DNA of 64,000 bases from the NCBI RefSeq assembly GCF_022601735.1, contig NZ_JAKUMM010000001.1, positions 419,191 through 483,190 of the forward strand, in the 5' to 3' direction. The translations under genes were made by a program, and so were the position numbers. The notes beneath the pieces are model-generated. The model had not been told where the DNA came from and did not search any database. It worked only from the letters and a program-made list of their open reading frames with translations. The stretch comes from Atopomonas sediminilitoris. GTDB taxonomy: Bacteria > Pseudomonadota > Gammaproteobacteria > Pseudomonadales > Pseudomonadaceae. The stretch's first letter is position 1; each line of letters opens with the position of its first letter. This document shows, in pieces, positions 7,839-18,124 of this stretch.

Positions 7839-10448
7839 GTGCTTGAAGCCTATCGCAAACACGTAGAAGAACGCGCCGCCCAAGGCGTCGTACCTCAGCC
7901 GCTGAACGCCGAGCAGACCGCTGCGCTGGTGGAACTGCTGAAGAATCCCCCGGCTGGTGAAGAAGCCTTCCTGGTCGACCTGATCACCAACCGCGTACCA
8001 CCGGGCGTGGACGAGGCTGCCTACGTGAAGGCGGGCTTCCTGTCTGCCGTCGCCAAAGGCGAAGCCACTTCCCCGCTGCTGGACAAAAAGCGCGCGGTAG
8101 AACTGCTGGGCACCATGCAAGGCGGCTACAACATCGCCACCATGGTTGAACTGCTCGACAGCGCCGAGCTGGCCGACGTCGCCGCTACGCAGCTCAAGCA
8201 CACCCTGCTGATGTTTGATGCCTTCCACGACGTGGCTGAAAAAGCCAAAGCCGGTAACGCACAAGCCAAAGCAGTGATGCAGTCTTGGGCCGATGCTGAG
8301 TGGTTTAAGTCGCGTCCTGCGATCGCCGAGAAAGTCACCCTGACCGTGTTCAAGGTGCCTGGCGAAACCAACACCGACGACCTGTCCCCAGCGCCTGACG
8401 CGTGGTCCCGTCCAGACATCCCACTGCACGCCGTAGCCATGCTGAAAATGGCCCGCGACGGCATCGAGCCTGAGCAGCCCGGTTCAGTTGGCCCGCTCAA
8501 GCAAATCGAAGCCGTTAAAGCCAAGGGCTTCCCCGTCGCCTACGTCGGCGACGTGGTCGGTACCGGTTCTTCGCGCAAATCAGCCACCAACTCGGTGCTG
8601 TGGTTCTTCGGCGACGATATTCCCTACGTACCGAACAAGCGTGCTGGCGGCTACTGCTTCGGCACCAAGATTGCCCCCATCTTCTACAACACCATGGAAG
8701 ATGCCGGCGCTCTGCCCATCGAATTCGACTGCACCGACCTCGCCATGGGCGACGTAATCGACGTTTACCCGATGAAAGGCGAAGTTCGCCGTCACGGTAG
8801 CGACGAGCTGGTCACCACCTTCGAGCTGAAGACTGACGTACTGCTGGACGAAGTCCGTGCCGGCGGCCGTATTCCGCTGATCATCGGTCGCGGTCTGACT
8901 GAAAAAGCCCGCGCTGAATTGGGCTTGGCTGCCTCTACCGACTTCAAAAAGCCGGTTGCTCCGGCTGACAGCGGCAAGGGCTTCACCCTGGCGCAGAAGA
9001 TGGTTGGCCGTGCGTGCGGCCTGCCAGAAGGTCAAGGCGTTCGTCCGGGCACTTACTGTGAGCCGAAGATGACCACCGTGGGCTCGCAAGACACCACCGG
9101 CCCGATGACCCGTGACGAGCTGAAAGACTTGGCTTGCTTGGGCTTCTCTGCCGACCTGACCATGCAGTCTTTCTGTCACACCGCGGCTTACCCCAAGCCG
9201 ATCGACGTGACCACTCACCACACCCTGCCTGACTTCATCATGACCCGTGGCGGCGTTTCCCTGCGTCCGGGCGACGGCATCATCCACAGCTGGCTGAACC
9301 GTATGCTGCTGCCGGACACCGTGGGTACTGGTGGTGACTCGCACACCCGCTTCCCGATGGGCATTTCGTTCCCAGCCGGTTCTGGCTTGGTGGCCTTCGC
9401 CGCCGCTACCGGCGTGATGCCGCTGGACATGCCTGAGTCGGTACTGGTGCGCTTCAAGGGTAAGATGCAGCCTGGCATCACCCTGCGCGACCTGGTTCAC
9501 GCGATTCCTTACTACGCGATTCAGCAAGGCCTGCTGACCGTTGAGAAGAAAGGCAAGAAGAACATCTTCTCTGGCCGCGTGCTGGAAATCGAAGGCCTGA
9601 ACGAGCTGACCGTTGAACAAGCCTTCGAGCTGTCTGACGCCTCGGCTGAGCGTTCTGCTGCTGGCTGCACCATCAAGCTGCCAGAAAACGCCATTGCTGA
9701 ATACCTCAAGTCCAACATCACCCTGCTGCGTTGGATGATCAGCGAAGGCTACGGTGATCCACGTACTCTGGAGCGTCGTGCTCAGGCGATGGAAGCCTGG
9801 CTGGCCAACCCAGAACTGATGGAAGCGGACAAAGACGCCGAGTACGCCGCCGTGATCGAAATCGATCTGGCCGACGTCAACGAGCCTGTTCTGTGCGCCC
9901 CGAACGATCCGGACGACGCCCGTCTGCTGTCCACCGTTGCCGGTGAGAAGATCGACGAAGTGTTCATCGGTTCGTGCATGACCAACATCGGTCACTTCCG
10001 CGCTGCCGGTAAGCTGCTGGAGAAGGTCAAGGGCGGCATTCCGACCACCCTGTGGCTGGCTCCGCCAACCAAGATGGACCAACACCAGCTGGTTGAAGAA
10101 GGCTACTACGGCATCTACGGCAAGGCTGGCGCACGCATGGAAATGCCGGGCTGCTCGCTGTGCATGGGTAACCAAGCGCGCGTGAAGACGGGTTCGACCG
10201 TGGTTTCCACCTCGACTCGTAACTTCCCCAACCGTCTGGGCGATGCCACCAACGTCTTCTTGGCGTCGGCTGAGCTAGCGGCTGTGGCCTCGATCATCGG
10301 CAAGCTGCCGACGGTAGCCGAATACATGGAATACGCGAAGAACATCGACAGCATGGCTGCCGACGTTTACCGCTACCTGTCATTCGACCAGATCGCCGAG
10401 TTCAAAGACGCGGCTAAAAACGCTCAGATTCCGGCTGTTCAAGTCTAA
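7839..10448 (+). CDS. acnB: Aconitate hydratase B
   Basis: Bifunctional aconitase/2-methylisocitrate dehydratase of the TCA cycle, 869 residues, close to the usual ~865. The N-terminal HEAT-like domain begins [26 protein letters not shown]. The [4Fe-4S] cysteines lie in [12 protein letters not shown] and in [11 protein letters not shown] near the C terminus. The GTG at 7839 is chosen because it matches the family start and has TGAGGG just upstream; the open frame upstream to 7740 looks non-coding. Codon usage in the second half is strongly biased, as expected for a highly expressed gene. A UUCG-loop terminator follows directly. Confidence 0.97.
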   Translation: MLEAYRKHVEERAAQGVVPQPLNAEQTAALVELLKNPPAGEEAFLVDLITNRVPPGVDEAAYVKAGFLSAVAKGEATSPLLDKKRAVELLGTMQGGYNIATMVELLDSAELADVAATQLKHTLLMFDAFHDVAEKAKAGNAQAKAVMQSWADAEWFKSRPAIAEKVTLTVFKVPGETNTDDLSPAPDAWSRPDIPLHAVAMLKMARDGIEPEQPGSVGPLKQIEAVKAKGFPVAYVGDVVGTGSSRKSATNSVLWFFGDDIPYVPNKRAGGYCFGTKIAPIFYNTMEDAGALPIEFDCTDLAMGDVIDVYPMKGEVRRHGSDELVTTFELKTDVLLDEVRAGGRIPLIIGRGLTEKARAELGLAASTDFKKPVAPADSGKGFTLAQKMVGRACGLPEGQGVRPGTYCEPKMTTVGSQDTTGPMTRDELKDLACLGFSADLTMQSFCHTAAYPKPIDVTTHHTLPDFIMTRGGVSLRPGDGIIHSWLNRMLLPDTVGTGGDSHTRFPMGISFPAGSGLVAFAAATGVMPLDMPESVLVRFKGKMQPGITLRDLVHAIPYYAIQQGLLTVEKKGKKNIFSGRVLEIEGLNELTVEQAFELSDASAERSAAGCTIKLPENAIAEYLKSNITLLRWMISEGYGDPRTLERRAQAMEAWLANPELMEADKDAEYAAVIEIDLADVNEPVLCAPNDPDDARLLSTVAGEKIDEVFIGSCMTNIGHFRAAGKLLEKVKGGIPTTLWLAPPTKMDQHQLVEEGYYGIYGKAGARMEMPGCSLCMGNQARVKTGSTVVSTSTRNFPNRLGDATNVFLASAELAAVASIIGKLPTVAEYMEYAKNIDSMAADVYRYLSFDQIAEFKDAAKNAQIPAVQV

Positions 10449-10460
10449 ATCTGCGCGCAC

Positions 10461-10512
10461 TGCGCTAGCTTGCTAGCGCAACAAAAGCCCTGCTTCGGCG
10501 GGGCTTTTGTTT
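10461..10512 (+). terminator. acnB terminator, preceded by a second perfect hairpin
   Basis: A 14-bp stem (AACAAAAGCCCTGC paired with GCGGGGCTTTTGTT, one G-U) closes a UUCG tetraloop and ends in T-rich sequence. Immediately before it is TGCGCTAGC-TT-GCTAGCGCA, a 9-bp perfect palindrome at 10461-10480 that may stabilise the 3' end. Confidence 0.9.
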
Positions 10513-10666
10513 ATCTGCCGCTTTTAATAAGCCGCGCACTTGGCTAAAGCGCCAGCCGCCTCGGCCATTTCGGCACTAGGCCAACGCCATACGCTCTGCC
10601 AGACTCAGCGCCCCTTTGATCGTTGTCAGGCCACTGCGTTTGCCTGCGCCCCACCCGAGAAACGCC

Positions 10667-11167
10667 ATGACCAGCCAGTACAAACCCAACCGCCTCACCC
10701 GCATCGTCAACATCCTGCACAAACTCCCTACCAGCTGGTACAGCCCGCTGATTACTTGGGTGTTTGGCAGCAATGTGAAGTTTGCCGGCACCGCCAAGAT
10801 CAAAATCCATGAGCTGACCCACGAGCGCTCTGTGATGTCGATCGGCAACCGCCGCAAAGTGCAAAACCACATCAAAGGTGTACACGCAGCGGCCATGGCC
10901 TTGGTTGCCGAATCTGCCACCGGCTTTTCGGTCGGCATGAACGTACCGGACGACAAGCTACCGGTGATCAAAACCCTGAAAGTGGATTATTTAAAGCGTG
11001 CCACCGGCGCTCTAACCGCCACGGCGACGCTGACGCCTGAGCAAATCCATGCGATTCATACCCAAGACAAGGGCGAAGTGCAGGTCAATATCAAGGTCGT
11101 CGACGAAGCCGGCATCGAGCCGATTCAATGCGAAATGCTGTGGGCGTGGATCAGTAAGAAGCGCTAA
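10667..11167 (+). CDS. DUF4442 hotdog-fold protein (thioesterase-like)
   Basis: A 166-residue soluble protein of the DUF4442 family, which has the hotdog fold of acyl-CoA thioesterases. The core FAGTAKIKIHELTHERSVMSIGNRRKVQNHIKGVHAAAMALVAESATGF contains the conserved N-H-x-x-x-x-H segment. The C-terminal half, KVDYLKRATGALTATATLT, is the second half of the fold. ATG 10667 follows CGAGAAACGCC. It stands alone between the acnB terminator and the convergent rhodanese gene. The substrate is unknown. Confidence 0.8.
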   Translation: MTSQYKPNRLTRIVNILHKLPTSWYSPLITWVFGSNVKFAGTAKIKIHELTHERSVMSIGNRRKVQNHIKGVHAAAMALVAESATGFSVGMNVPDDKLPVIKTLKVDYLKRATGALTATATLTPEQIHAIHTQDKGEVQVNIKVVDEAGIEPIQCEMLWAWISKKR

Positions 11168-11188
11168 GCCGACCTGCACGGGCACAGA

Positions 11189-11563
11189 TTAAGGCGCGTC
11201 GCCCATCACCACCGGGCGACCCGCACCGCGCCACTCGATAAAGTCGCCTTGTAAGTGCAATACCTGCGAGAAGCCTGCGGCCTCTAGCTGGCTGATGGCC
11301 ATGCGAGTCCGCGCGCCGCTGTGGCAATACACCACCACCGGCTGCTGCTGATAAGCACTGAGTTCATTGAGTCGCGCCGCGAGTTGTTCATGGCTGATGT
11401 TGTGCGCGCCCGGGATATGCCCTGCGGCGTATTCATTCGGGCTGCGCACATCCAACAACAGCGCCGCCGGCTTGGTGCTTAACTGCTCAGCACTGATCAA
11501 GTCTGCCGCGTGTAGCGCGCCGCTGCACACGCCAAGCAACAGCAAAATCCCTAAGAAACGCAT
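11189..11563 (-). CDS. Periplasmic rhodanese-like protein
   Basis: A 124-residue single-domain rhodanese with an N-terminal signal peptide (RFLGILLLLGVCSGALHA, cleavage probably after HA or HAA). The active-site loop is YCHSGAR, with Cys in the right place, and the upstream motif LLDVRSPNEYAAGHIPGAHNI is present. ATG 11563 is chosen because GGAGGT lies 5-6 bp upstream; an in-frame GTG 12 bp earlier overlaps that site. Likely sulfur transfer or thiol handling in the periplasm; the partner is unknown. Confidence 0.88.
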   Translation of the reverse strand: MRFLGILLLLGVCSGALHAADLISAEQLSTKPAALLLDVRSPNEYAAGHIPGAHNISHEQLAARLNELSAYQQQPVVVYCHSGARTRMAISQLEAAGFSQVLHLQGDFIEWRGAGRPVVMGDAP

Positions 11564-11630
11564 ACCGACCTCCACTCACCGCCAGCCTTAAGACTGACAG
11601 TGCGTCGTGACGCTTTCAAGCCAAGCGGCC

Positions 11631-12810
11631 TTACAGCAGCACCGCGGCCAAGGTGCCAAACACCAGCAAAGGCACGTTGTAGTGCACAAAGGTAGGCACC
11701 ACGCTATCCCAAATATGATGGTGTTGACCGTCCACATTGAGCCCCGCAGTCGGGCCTAAGGTTGAGTCAGACGCCGGCGAGCCGGCATCGCCCAGTGCTC
11801 CAGCCGTCCCCACCAAACACACGATGGCTAAGGGACTAAAGCCCAGCTGCAGGGCCAACGGCACATAGATTGCCGCAATAATCGGCACGGTAGAGAACGA
11901 CGAACCAATCCCCATGGTGATCAGCAACCCGACCAGCAGCATCAACAGCGCCGCCAACAGTTTGCTATCACCCATCACGCCTGCCGCACTGCTGACCAAC
12001 GACTCAATCTCGCCGGTACTGCGCATCACTTCGGCAAAGCCCGAGGCCGCGATCATGATGAAACCGATCATGGCCATCATCTTCATGCCTTCGGTAAACA
12101 GGCCGTCGGCCTCACGCCAGCGCACCACGCCAGAGAGGGAAAACAACACAAAGCCTGACAGCGCGCCAATAATCATCGAGTCGAGCCACAGCTGGACGGC
12201 AAATGCCAACAACACCGCCGCACCGGCAACCCATAGGCTCAGCGGGTTGTAGTCTGCTTTGACTGACTCAACCTTGGCGATTTTAGCCACGTCGTAGTCA
12301 CGCGGCTTGCGGTAGCTCACCAGCACCGCCAGCAACAAACCCAGCAACATGCCTAACGCCGGCAAAGCCATGGCCTGCATCACCGACAAGCCTTCGATGG
12401 CCAAGCCGCTTTTCGCCAAGTTGGCCAGCAGGATCTCATTGAGGTAAATCGCCCCAAACCCTGTCGGCAAAAACATATACGGCGTGACCAAACCGAAGGT
12501 GATCACACACGCCAGCAAGCGCCGATCAAGGCGCAGCTTAGCCATCACATACAGCAACGGCGGCACCAACAGCGGGATAAACGCGATATGGATTGGCAGC
12601 ACGTTTTGCGAAGCCACCGCCACCAGCAGCAACACCGCCAACAACAACCAACGCACCACGCCGGCAGCACGCGCCGTCGGCGCCTGCCCAATTAAGCCAA
12701 GCGCTTTATCCGCCAGCGCATAACGCGCCAACGATCAGCGCCACCACTACGTGCACGCGCACTAAACTCAACAACAACATCACCGCGACAGCGGCCACGA
12801 CAGCATTCAT
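11631..12810 (-). pseudogene. Na+/H+ antiporter family gene (NhaC/YuiF type), disrupted near its 5' end
   Basis: The gene starts at ATG 12810 behind AGAGGAAAGC and reads 34 residues of a typical N terminus ([20 protein letters not shown]...) before a stop at 12706-12708. From about 12731 down, a second frame gives 366 residues of the rest of the transporter, with many membrane helices and motifs such as [20 protein letters not shown] and [15 protein letters not shown]. Family members are about 440 residues from memory; the two parts total 400. So about 35-40 residues, normally a loop and second helix, appear deleted with a change of frame. It may be a real pseudogene or an assembly fault. The 366-residue part has no convincing start of its own. 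Confidence 0.75.
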
Positions 12811-13009
12811 GCTTTCCTCTCGTGCAAAGCCTGTGACAAAAAAAGGGGGGGCACTGTGCGCACGCTGGCCCCTAGAGTCAAAAAAACTTGTTCTCGCCGG
12901 TAGGTTTGCGCCTTGGCTTCTAAACTGGATAGCAGCAACAGCACTCAAGCCCACCGCGTGCTGGTCGATACAAAGCCGGTATAAAACCAATCAACAAGGA
13001 AGCCGAACC

Positions 13010-15154
13010 ATGCTGTTAAAGCGGTTATCCATTCAGTGGCGCATTCTACTGTTGAGCGCCATCAGCCTATTGATGGTGGTCAGCGTCTTGGTCGGACTAT
13101 CGATCTACCGTGCAGGCGAAATGCGTGACGGGATTAAAGATGCCTCGCAAGCCTTGCTGGATGACTGGGCCAAGAAGCGCATCGACGCCCGCGGCCGCGA
13201 GTGGGCATTAACCCTGCAAAGCGAGTTCCGCGACGCCTTCAACTATGGCCGTGGCTTAGCCGCGCAAGTGGAATTTTTACGCTCGCAGCAGCAAAAACGC
13301 ATGCTTGCCGCCTCTGGCCTGCGTGAAGACATGACCGCGCAAATCCGTGGCGCACTGGAGGACTTCCCAGATCTCATCGGTGTCTACGTGGCCTTCGAGC
13401 CGGACGGCCTCGACAGAAAAGACTACATGTTCGCCAACCAACAGGCGCTAGGCAGCAACGACAAAGGGCGCTTTTCGGTGTACTGGAGCTGGGACGACAG
13501 CCGCCAACCAAGCCTTGAAGTGATGAGCGAAGAAAACCTCGGCGATACCACCCCAGGCCCCAGCGGTGCGCCCTACAACGCGTGGTACACCTGCCCGCTG
13601 CAAACCAAACAAACGTGCGTACTGGAGCCTTATGTCGATCAAGTCGCCGGCCAAGACACGTTAATGACCAGCATCGCCTATCCACTGCACGCCGGTGAGC
13701 GGATTGTGGGCGTGGTCGGCCTCGATATTTCACTGAAGAACTTTCAAAGCACCGCCAGCCACGGCAGCGATGTGCTGTTTGAGGGCCACGGCGAGATCAG
13801 CATCTTCAGCCCTAGTGGCTTAATCGCCGGCAGCAGCAACCACGCCACCTTGCTCGGCAAGCCGGTTAAAGCCGAGCTACCAGAACTGCACCAAGCCATG
13901 GGCGATCTGCTTGGCAGCACGGCGGCCAAAGGCTTCAACAGCAACGACATGCTGAGCTTTTACAGCCCCATCGTGCCGATTCCCGGCGCCAAACCGTGGG
14001 GCCTATTACTGCAAGTGCCGGAAAAAGTCTTGCTGCGCCCCGCCTTAGAGCTTGCCGAGCAAATGGACAGCCAAAACCTTGTCAGCACCAACCTCGCGCT
14101 CATCAGCGGCTTGGTGATGAGCGTGATTGGCTTGCTGTTGGCGTGGCTGAATGCGCGCAGCGTGGTCACGCCGTTGCAACAGGTTTCCGCACGCTTGAAG
14201 GAGATCGCCACCGGCGACGGCGACCTGACCCAACGCCTGCGCTACAACAATCCAGACGAACTGGGCGAGTTGTCCGGCTGGTTTAACCGCTTCCTCGACA
14301 AGTTGCAGCCGATCATCGCCGATGTAAAAACATCCGTGGTCGACGCCCGCGCCACCGCTGACAGCGCCGCCAATATCGCCGGCCAAACCAGCAATGGCAT
14401 GCAGCAGCAGTTTCGCGAAATCGAGCAAGTGGCCACGGCCTCTCAAGAGATGTCCCACACCGCGCACGAAGTCACCTCCAGCGCAGCGCAAGCCGCTGAA
14501 GCCGCGCGCAGTGCCGAGGGTGCCAGCAGCCAAGGCATGCAAGTTATCAATGCCACGACCGGCAGCATCGACACCCTCGCCCGCGACATGAGCACGGCGA
14601 TGGCCCGCGTAGAAAAACTCGCCGACAACAGCGAGCAAATCGGCTCAGTGCTGGAGGTCATCCGCGCGATTGCCGAGCAAACCAACCTGCTGGCCCTCAA
14701 TGCCGCCATCGAAGCGGCCCGCGCCGGCGAGCAAGGCCGCGGGTTTGCCGTCGTCGCCGACGAAGTGCGCAACTTAGCCAAACGCACGCAAGACTCGGTG
14801 GAAGAAATCCGCCAGGTCATCGAAGACCTGCAAAAAGGCACGGTTGAGGTGGTCGGGGCCATGCAGTCCAGCCACCAACACGCCCAAGGCAGCGTCAGCC
14901 AAGTGCAAAAAGCCGTGGAGGCGCTGGATAAAATCCGCCAGTCGGTCAGCGTGATCAACGACATGAACCTGCAAATCGCCAGTGCCGCTGAAGAGCAAAG
15001 CGCCGTGGCTGAAGAGGTCACCCGCAATGTGGCCGGCATTCGCGATGTCACCGAATCGCTCTCAGGGCAGGCGGATGAGTCGGCGCGTATCAGTCAGGCG
15101 CTGAACGACCTAGCCAGCCACCAACAACAACTGATGGAGCAATTTCGCACCTAG
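13010..15154 (+). CDS. Methyl-accepting chemotaxis protein with large periplasmic Cache domain
   Basis: A 714-residue chemoreceptor. The first helix (residues ~10-32) precedes a ~320-residue periplasmic domain of the double Cache type, visible in [20 protein letters not shown] and [21 protein letters not shown]...[12 protein letters not shown] second helix ([16 protein letters not shown]) leads to HAMP ([16 protein letters not shown]) and the signalling domain with the tip [38 protein letters not shown] 13010 follows AAGGAAGCC. The periplasmic domain has two Cys ([12 protein letters not shown]) unlike most relatives. The ligand is unknown. No chemotaxis genes lie nearby. Confidence 0.93.
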   Translation: MLLKRLSIQWRILLLSAISLLMVVSVLVGLSIYRAGEMRDGIKDASQALLDDWAKKRIDARGREWALTLQSEFRDAFNYGRGLAAQVEFLRSQQQKRMLAASGLREDMTAQIRGALEDFPDLIGVYVAFEPDGLDRKDYMFANQQALGSNDKGRFSVYWSWDDSRQPSLEVMSEENLGDTTPGPSGAPYNAWYTCPLQTKQTCVLEPYVDQVAGQDTLMTSIAYPLHAGERIVGVVGLDISLKNFQSTASHGSDVLFEGHGEISIFSPSGLIAGSSNHATLLGKPVKAELPELHQAMGDLLGSTAAKGFNSNDMLSFYSPIVPIPGAKPWGLLLQVPEKVLLRPALELAEQMDSQNLVSTNLALISGLVMSVIGLLLAWLNARSVVTPLQQVSARLKEIATGDGDLTQRLRYNNPDELGELSGWFNRFLDKLQPIIADVKTSVVDARATADSAANIAGQTSNGMQQQFREIEQVATASQEMSHTAHEVTSSAAQAAEAARSAEGASSQGMQVINATTGSIDTLARDMSTAMARVEKLADNSEQIGSVLEVIRAIAEQTNLLALNAAIEAARAGEQGRGFAVVADEVRNLAKRTQDSVEEIRQVIEDLQKGTVEVVGAMQSSHQHAQGSVSQVQKAVEALDKIRQSVSVINDMNLQIASAAEEQSAVAEEVTRNVAGIRDVTESLSGQADESARISQALNDLASHQQQLMEQFRT

Positions 15155-15178
15155 TTGGCCGTAAAAGCTCATCACAAC

Positions 15179-15210
15179 GGTACGCTGCCGCCTTGTGACG
15201 GCAGCGTACC
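15179..15210 (+). terminator. 12-bp hairpin after the chemoreceptor gene
   Basis: GGTACGCTGCCG pairs perfectly with CGGCAGCGTACC around an 8-nt loop. There is no U-tract, so termination is possible but not assured. It could instead stabilise the 3' end. Confidence 0.5.
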
Positions 15211-15255
15211 TGCTCTAGCCTGAGGCATTCTTGAAGCAATACTAAGGACACCCTC

Positions 15256-15852
15256 ATGGCTAACATTGCCTTCGTCGCAGGCTCCAGCCGCGCTAACAGC
15301 CAAAGCAGCAAAGTCGCCCGCTTTCTGCGTCAACGCGCCATAGCCCTCGGTCTGTGTGACGACGCCAACAGCAGCGTGATCGACTTAGGTCTCGTGCCAC
15401 TGCCGTTATGGCCAGCCGAAGATGAAGGCCCGTGGGCACTGTTCGCGCAGCAGCTGGCCGCCGCGGATGCCGTGGTGATCATCAGCCCAGAGTGGAATGG
15501 CATGGCCGCGCCGGCGATCAAAAACTTCTTTATCTATGCCAGCAAAGCGCAATTGGCCCATAAGCCTGGGCTATTGGTCGGTGTATCTGCAGGCGTGGGC
15601 GGTGCTTATCCCATCAGCGAATTACGCGCCTCTAGCTACAAAAATTGCCGCCTGTGCTACCTGCCCGAACACTTGATCGTGCGCGACGTTGAGCACGTCT
15701 TGAATCTGCCCGAGCCCAGCAGCGAAGCGGATCAGTACTTGCGCGAGCGCATTGATTACACCTTGGGCTTACTGGGCTTATACAGCAGCGCCCTGACCAG
15801 CGTGCGCGCAGCCGCTGACATGAGCGACAAACGCTTTACCAACGGCATGTAA
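15256..15852 (+). CDS. NADPH-dependent FMN reductase family protein
   Basis: A 198-residue flavodoxin-like quinone/FMN/azo reductase. The N-terminal phosphate-binding loop is AFVAGSSRANSQSSKVA, and SPEWNGMAAPAIKNFFIYAS is the family signature around residue 77. A glycine-rich VGVSAGVGGAYPISELR segment follows. ATG 15256 follows AAGGACACCCTC. It converges on the beta-propeller gene across a 13-bp hairpin. The physiological substrate cannot be told from sequence. Confidence 0.88.
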   Translation: MANIAFVAGSSRANSQSSKVARFLRQRAIALGLCDDANSSVIDLGLVPLPLWPAEDEGPWALFAQQLAAADAVVIISPEWNGMAAPAIKNFFIYASKAQLAHKPGLLVGVSAGVGGAYPISELRASSYKNCRLCYLPEHLIVRDVEHVLNLPEPSSEADQYLRERIDYTLGLLGLYSSALTSVRAAADMSDKRFTNGM

Positions 15853-15856
15853 CACG

Positions 15857-15892
15857 GCGTTGGCGCAGGCCGCACACCACCTGCGCCAACGC
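15857..15892 (+). terminator. 13-bp perfect hairpin between convergent genes
   Basis: GCGTTGGCGCAGG pairs with CCTGCGCCAACGC around a 10-nt loop in the 51 bp between two converging genes. It lacks a U-tract on both strands. A bidirectional transcription block is the likely role. Confidence 0.5.
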
Positions 15893-15903
15893 GCCTGTCG
15901 TGC

Positions 15904-17274
15904 TTACAGAACCAGCTCTAACAAAGCGACCTGACCGCTTTCTTCCAGCCCAGTCACTACATAGTGACGGCCTTCGATCACCACATGCGCTAAGCCTTCG
16001 GGCGCAATTTCACCGCTGCCGGCGCCTTCGCCCAAGGGCAAAACCTGCACCACCTTTGGCTCGGCAATGTTTTCTAGACTTACCAAGGCCAGCGCATCGG
16101 CACGCTCCAGCGCCACGACGGCCCATAACTGCTCATCAGCCACAAAGCTCACCACGTTCTCAGGCTCGCTACCTTTGGCGGGGCTTCGCGCATCGGGATA
16201 CACGCCCGCAGCGCTGGCCATGTCATCCAATTGCGCGCCGGTATCGGCCACAAACGCTCCGGTGGCGGCATTAAAGATGCTCAACGTACGGCCACCGCCA
16301 GCGGGCTGACCTGCTTTGAGCTTTTTCACTTTAGGCTCGGTATCGCCCTCATCGGCCGTCAGCAAATATGCGCCATCTGGGGTCAACGCAATGCCGTCGG
16401 GCTCACGCAGTGCTGTCAGGGCAAAGTCTGCTTGGTATTGGCCGTCTTCCTTGGCGTCTGCCGCGTGCTGCGTCATCCCCATACCCCACACCTGCGCGAT
16501 GCTGCCCTTGGCGATATCGAGCTGTAACACGGCGTTATTTTCCTGCAGGCTGACGTAGGCAAAACGCCCATCAGGGCTAAACGCCACGTACTCAGGCTCC
16601 AAGTGCTCCGGGCTGTTGTCGAAGGGCAAGGTGATTTCTGCACCGTTAATTTCGCGCTCTAATTTGCGCCCGTGCTGCGGCGCAACCATATCGGGGTGAC
16701 CATGCAGCGCCGGCAGGCTAATTTCTTGATGTTGCCACTGCGCAGGCTCGCCAGCCGTCTTCAACAAGCTCAGCGAGCCCCGTGCGGTGACGAAGCCCTT
16801 ACCCAGCGGCACATAACCTTCGCCCTCATTGGCGACCAACAAGTGCTGACCGTCTGGGCTGAAAGCCAAGCTATCTGGCCATACGCCAATCGGCAAACTG
16901 GCCAAGGGCGCCCCTTTAGTTGCATCGAGCACCAGCACGCGGCCACGCTGCAAAGCATCGGCATGTCGCACGGCTATCGCTAAATAGTCGTGCTTGGGAT
17001 GAAAAGCGACGGCGGTTATTTCTTCGCCCTCTTCGACTAAATCAGCAAAGCGCGACTGCGCGTGCAAGCCCTTGGCGCTAATCCCCAGTACATCGACTAA
17101 GCCTTCTTCACTGTTGGACACCGCGACACGCTGGGATTGCGCTTGAATGCTGACAATCTCCGTGCCCTTGGCAAATCCCGAGGCCCACATATCCTTTGGG
17201 ACTAACTCGGCGGCAGTCACTTGCAGGCTCATCAGCAACGCGCTGGTCAGCACGCTGTACTTTGCATATTTCAT
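15904..17274 (-). CDS. Secreted beta-propeller protein (choice-of-anchor I type)
   Basis: A 456-residue exported protein with a signal peptide ending LQVTAAE. The body is built of WD/YVTN-like blades, with repeated phrases such as AFHPKHDYLAIAV, LAFSPDGQHLLVANEGEG, VAFSPDGRFAYVSLQENNAV and IALTPDGAYLLTADEGDTE. This matches the choice-of-anchor I domain often joined to phytase/alkaline-phosphatase-like enzymes, but no catalytic domain or anchor is present here. ATG 17274 has GGAG about 8 bp upstream; ATG 17289 in frame is an alternative. It stands alone and its role is unknown. Confidence 0.75.
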   Translation of the reverse strand: MKYAKYSVLTSALLMSLQVTAAELVPKDMWASGFAKGTEIVSIQAQSQRVAVSNSEEGLVDVLGISAKGLHAQSRFADLVEEGEEITAVAFHPKHDYLAIAVRHADALQRGRVLVLDATKGAPLASLPIGVWPDSLAFSPDGQHLLVANEGEGYVPLGKGFVTARGSLSLLKTAGEPAQWQHQEISLPALHGHPDMVAPQHGRKLEREINGAEITLPFDNSPEHLEPEYVAFSPDGRFAYVSLQENNAVLQLDIAKGSIAQVWGMGMTQHAADAKEDGQYQADFALTALREPDGIALTPDGAYLLTADEGDTEPKVKKLKAGQPAGGGRTLSIFNAATGAFVADTGAQLDDMASAAGVYPDARSPAKGSEPENVVSFVADEQLWAVVALERADALALVSLENIAEPKVVQVLPLGEGAGSGEIAPEGLAHVVIEGRHYVVTGLEESGQVALLELVL

Positions 17275-17415
17275 TGCCACACTCCGCATCGGTTGAAGTG
17301 GCGGCAGTGTGCACAGCCCATATAACAAGTCCATGACAGCGCAAGACACTTGCCACGTCATCCTGTCGTCACAAAAACACCTTAGTGTGTTGCCTCGGCC
17401 ACTGATGAGGTGCCT

Positions 17416-18057
17416 ATGCCCACACCCTACGCCCTGCACTCTGTGCTGTTTAGCCTATGCGGCAGTTTGGTGGATTTCGGCAGCCATTGCCGCAGCCACT
17501 GGCAACGCCACGCGGATCATTCCGCCCTGCTGGGCGTGGCCGAAACACAATCCAAGCAGCTGATCGCCGGGGCGGCCACCTGCCTGCAGCACCTGCATCA
17601 ACACGACGTTCGTTATGCCTGGGTAGACGACTTACCGAGCGCTGCGTGTCGCGTGCTGCAACAGCCCTTGAGCGACATTGCCCCTCAGTTAGCCGCGCCG
17701 CAAGCCAACCCAGATACCCGCCCGTGGCCCGCGCCAGATCGCCTATGGCAAGCATTAAGCCACATCGAAGCACCGGCACTGCAAGGCAGCGTATTGGTTT
17801 CCAGCGACCCCGCCACCCTGCAAGCCGGCCTCAACGCAGGGCTTTGGTGCGTGGGCCTCGCCGTCAGCAGCCAACAGATCGGCCTGAGTGAAGAGCAATG
17901 GCAAGCATTACCGGCCAATCAGCAAGATGCTCTGCGCGCCCAAGCCACGTTGAGCCTGTTTAAGCTCGGCGTACATTCGGTGGTGGATAGCGTCAGTGAG
18001 TTGCCGGTATGCCTGGACGACATTGCCCAGCGCCTCAGCCACGGCGAACGCCCTTGA
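17416..18057 (+). CDS. HAD-superfamily phosphonatase-like protein lacking the catalytic Asp
   Basis: A 213-residue relative of phosphonoacetaldehyde hydrolase (PhnX). The C-terminal GLNAGLWCVGLAVSS, QWQALPANQQDALRAQA and GVHSVVDSVSELPVCLDDIAQRL match PhnX closely. The N-terminal HAD motif reads LFSLCGSLVDFG where active enzymes read FDWAGTTVDFG, so the nucleophilic Asp is Ser and the Thr is Ser. The later acidic motif, normally like VDDT, reads VSSDP. The protein is also shorter than PhnX (~270). ATG 17416 follows TGAGG. No phosphonate genes are nearby. A non-catalytic or altered role is likely. Confidence 0.75.
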   Translation: MPTPYALHSVLFSLCGSLVDFGSHCRSHWQRHADHSALLGVAETQSKQLIAGAATCLQHLHQHDVRYAWVDDLPSAACRVLQQPLSDIAPQLAAPQANPDTRPWPAPDRLWQALSHIEAPALQGSVLVSSDPATLQAGLNAGLWCVGLAVSSQQIGLSEEQWQALPANQQDALRAQATLSLFKLGVHSVVDSVSELPVCLDDIAQRLSHGERP

Positions 18058-18124
18058 TGTAAATCAGGCAGCTACGGCGCTTTTGCATTACCCTGAAAGT
18101 AAGCCTTATTTCAGGGAGCAAGCC

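Noticed and set aside
8580..10175. A 531-codon open frame on the minus strand inside acnB.
   Set aside because: It is antisense to a strongly conserved gene in a high-GC frame; the translation is rich in His, Gln and Val with no family pattern. It is a by-product of acnB codon bias.
12838..12851. A7-G7 tract upstream of the antiporter gene, as a phase-variation switch.
   Set aside because: The run is outside the coding frame and modest in length. It is more likely a chance or error-prone stretch; I see no promoter whose spacing it would change.
12593..13009. N-terminal extension of the chemoreceptor frame by 139 codons.
   Set aside because: The extension overlaps the antiporter gene and reads Thr/Pro-rich non-protein text. 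The ATG at 13010 has a good ribosome site and starts the expected membrane helix.
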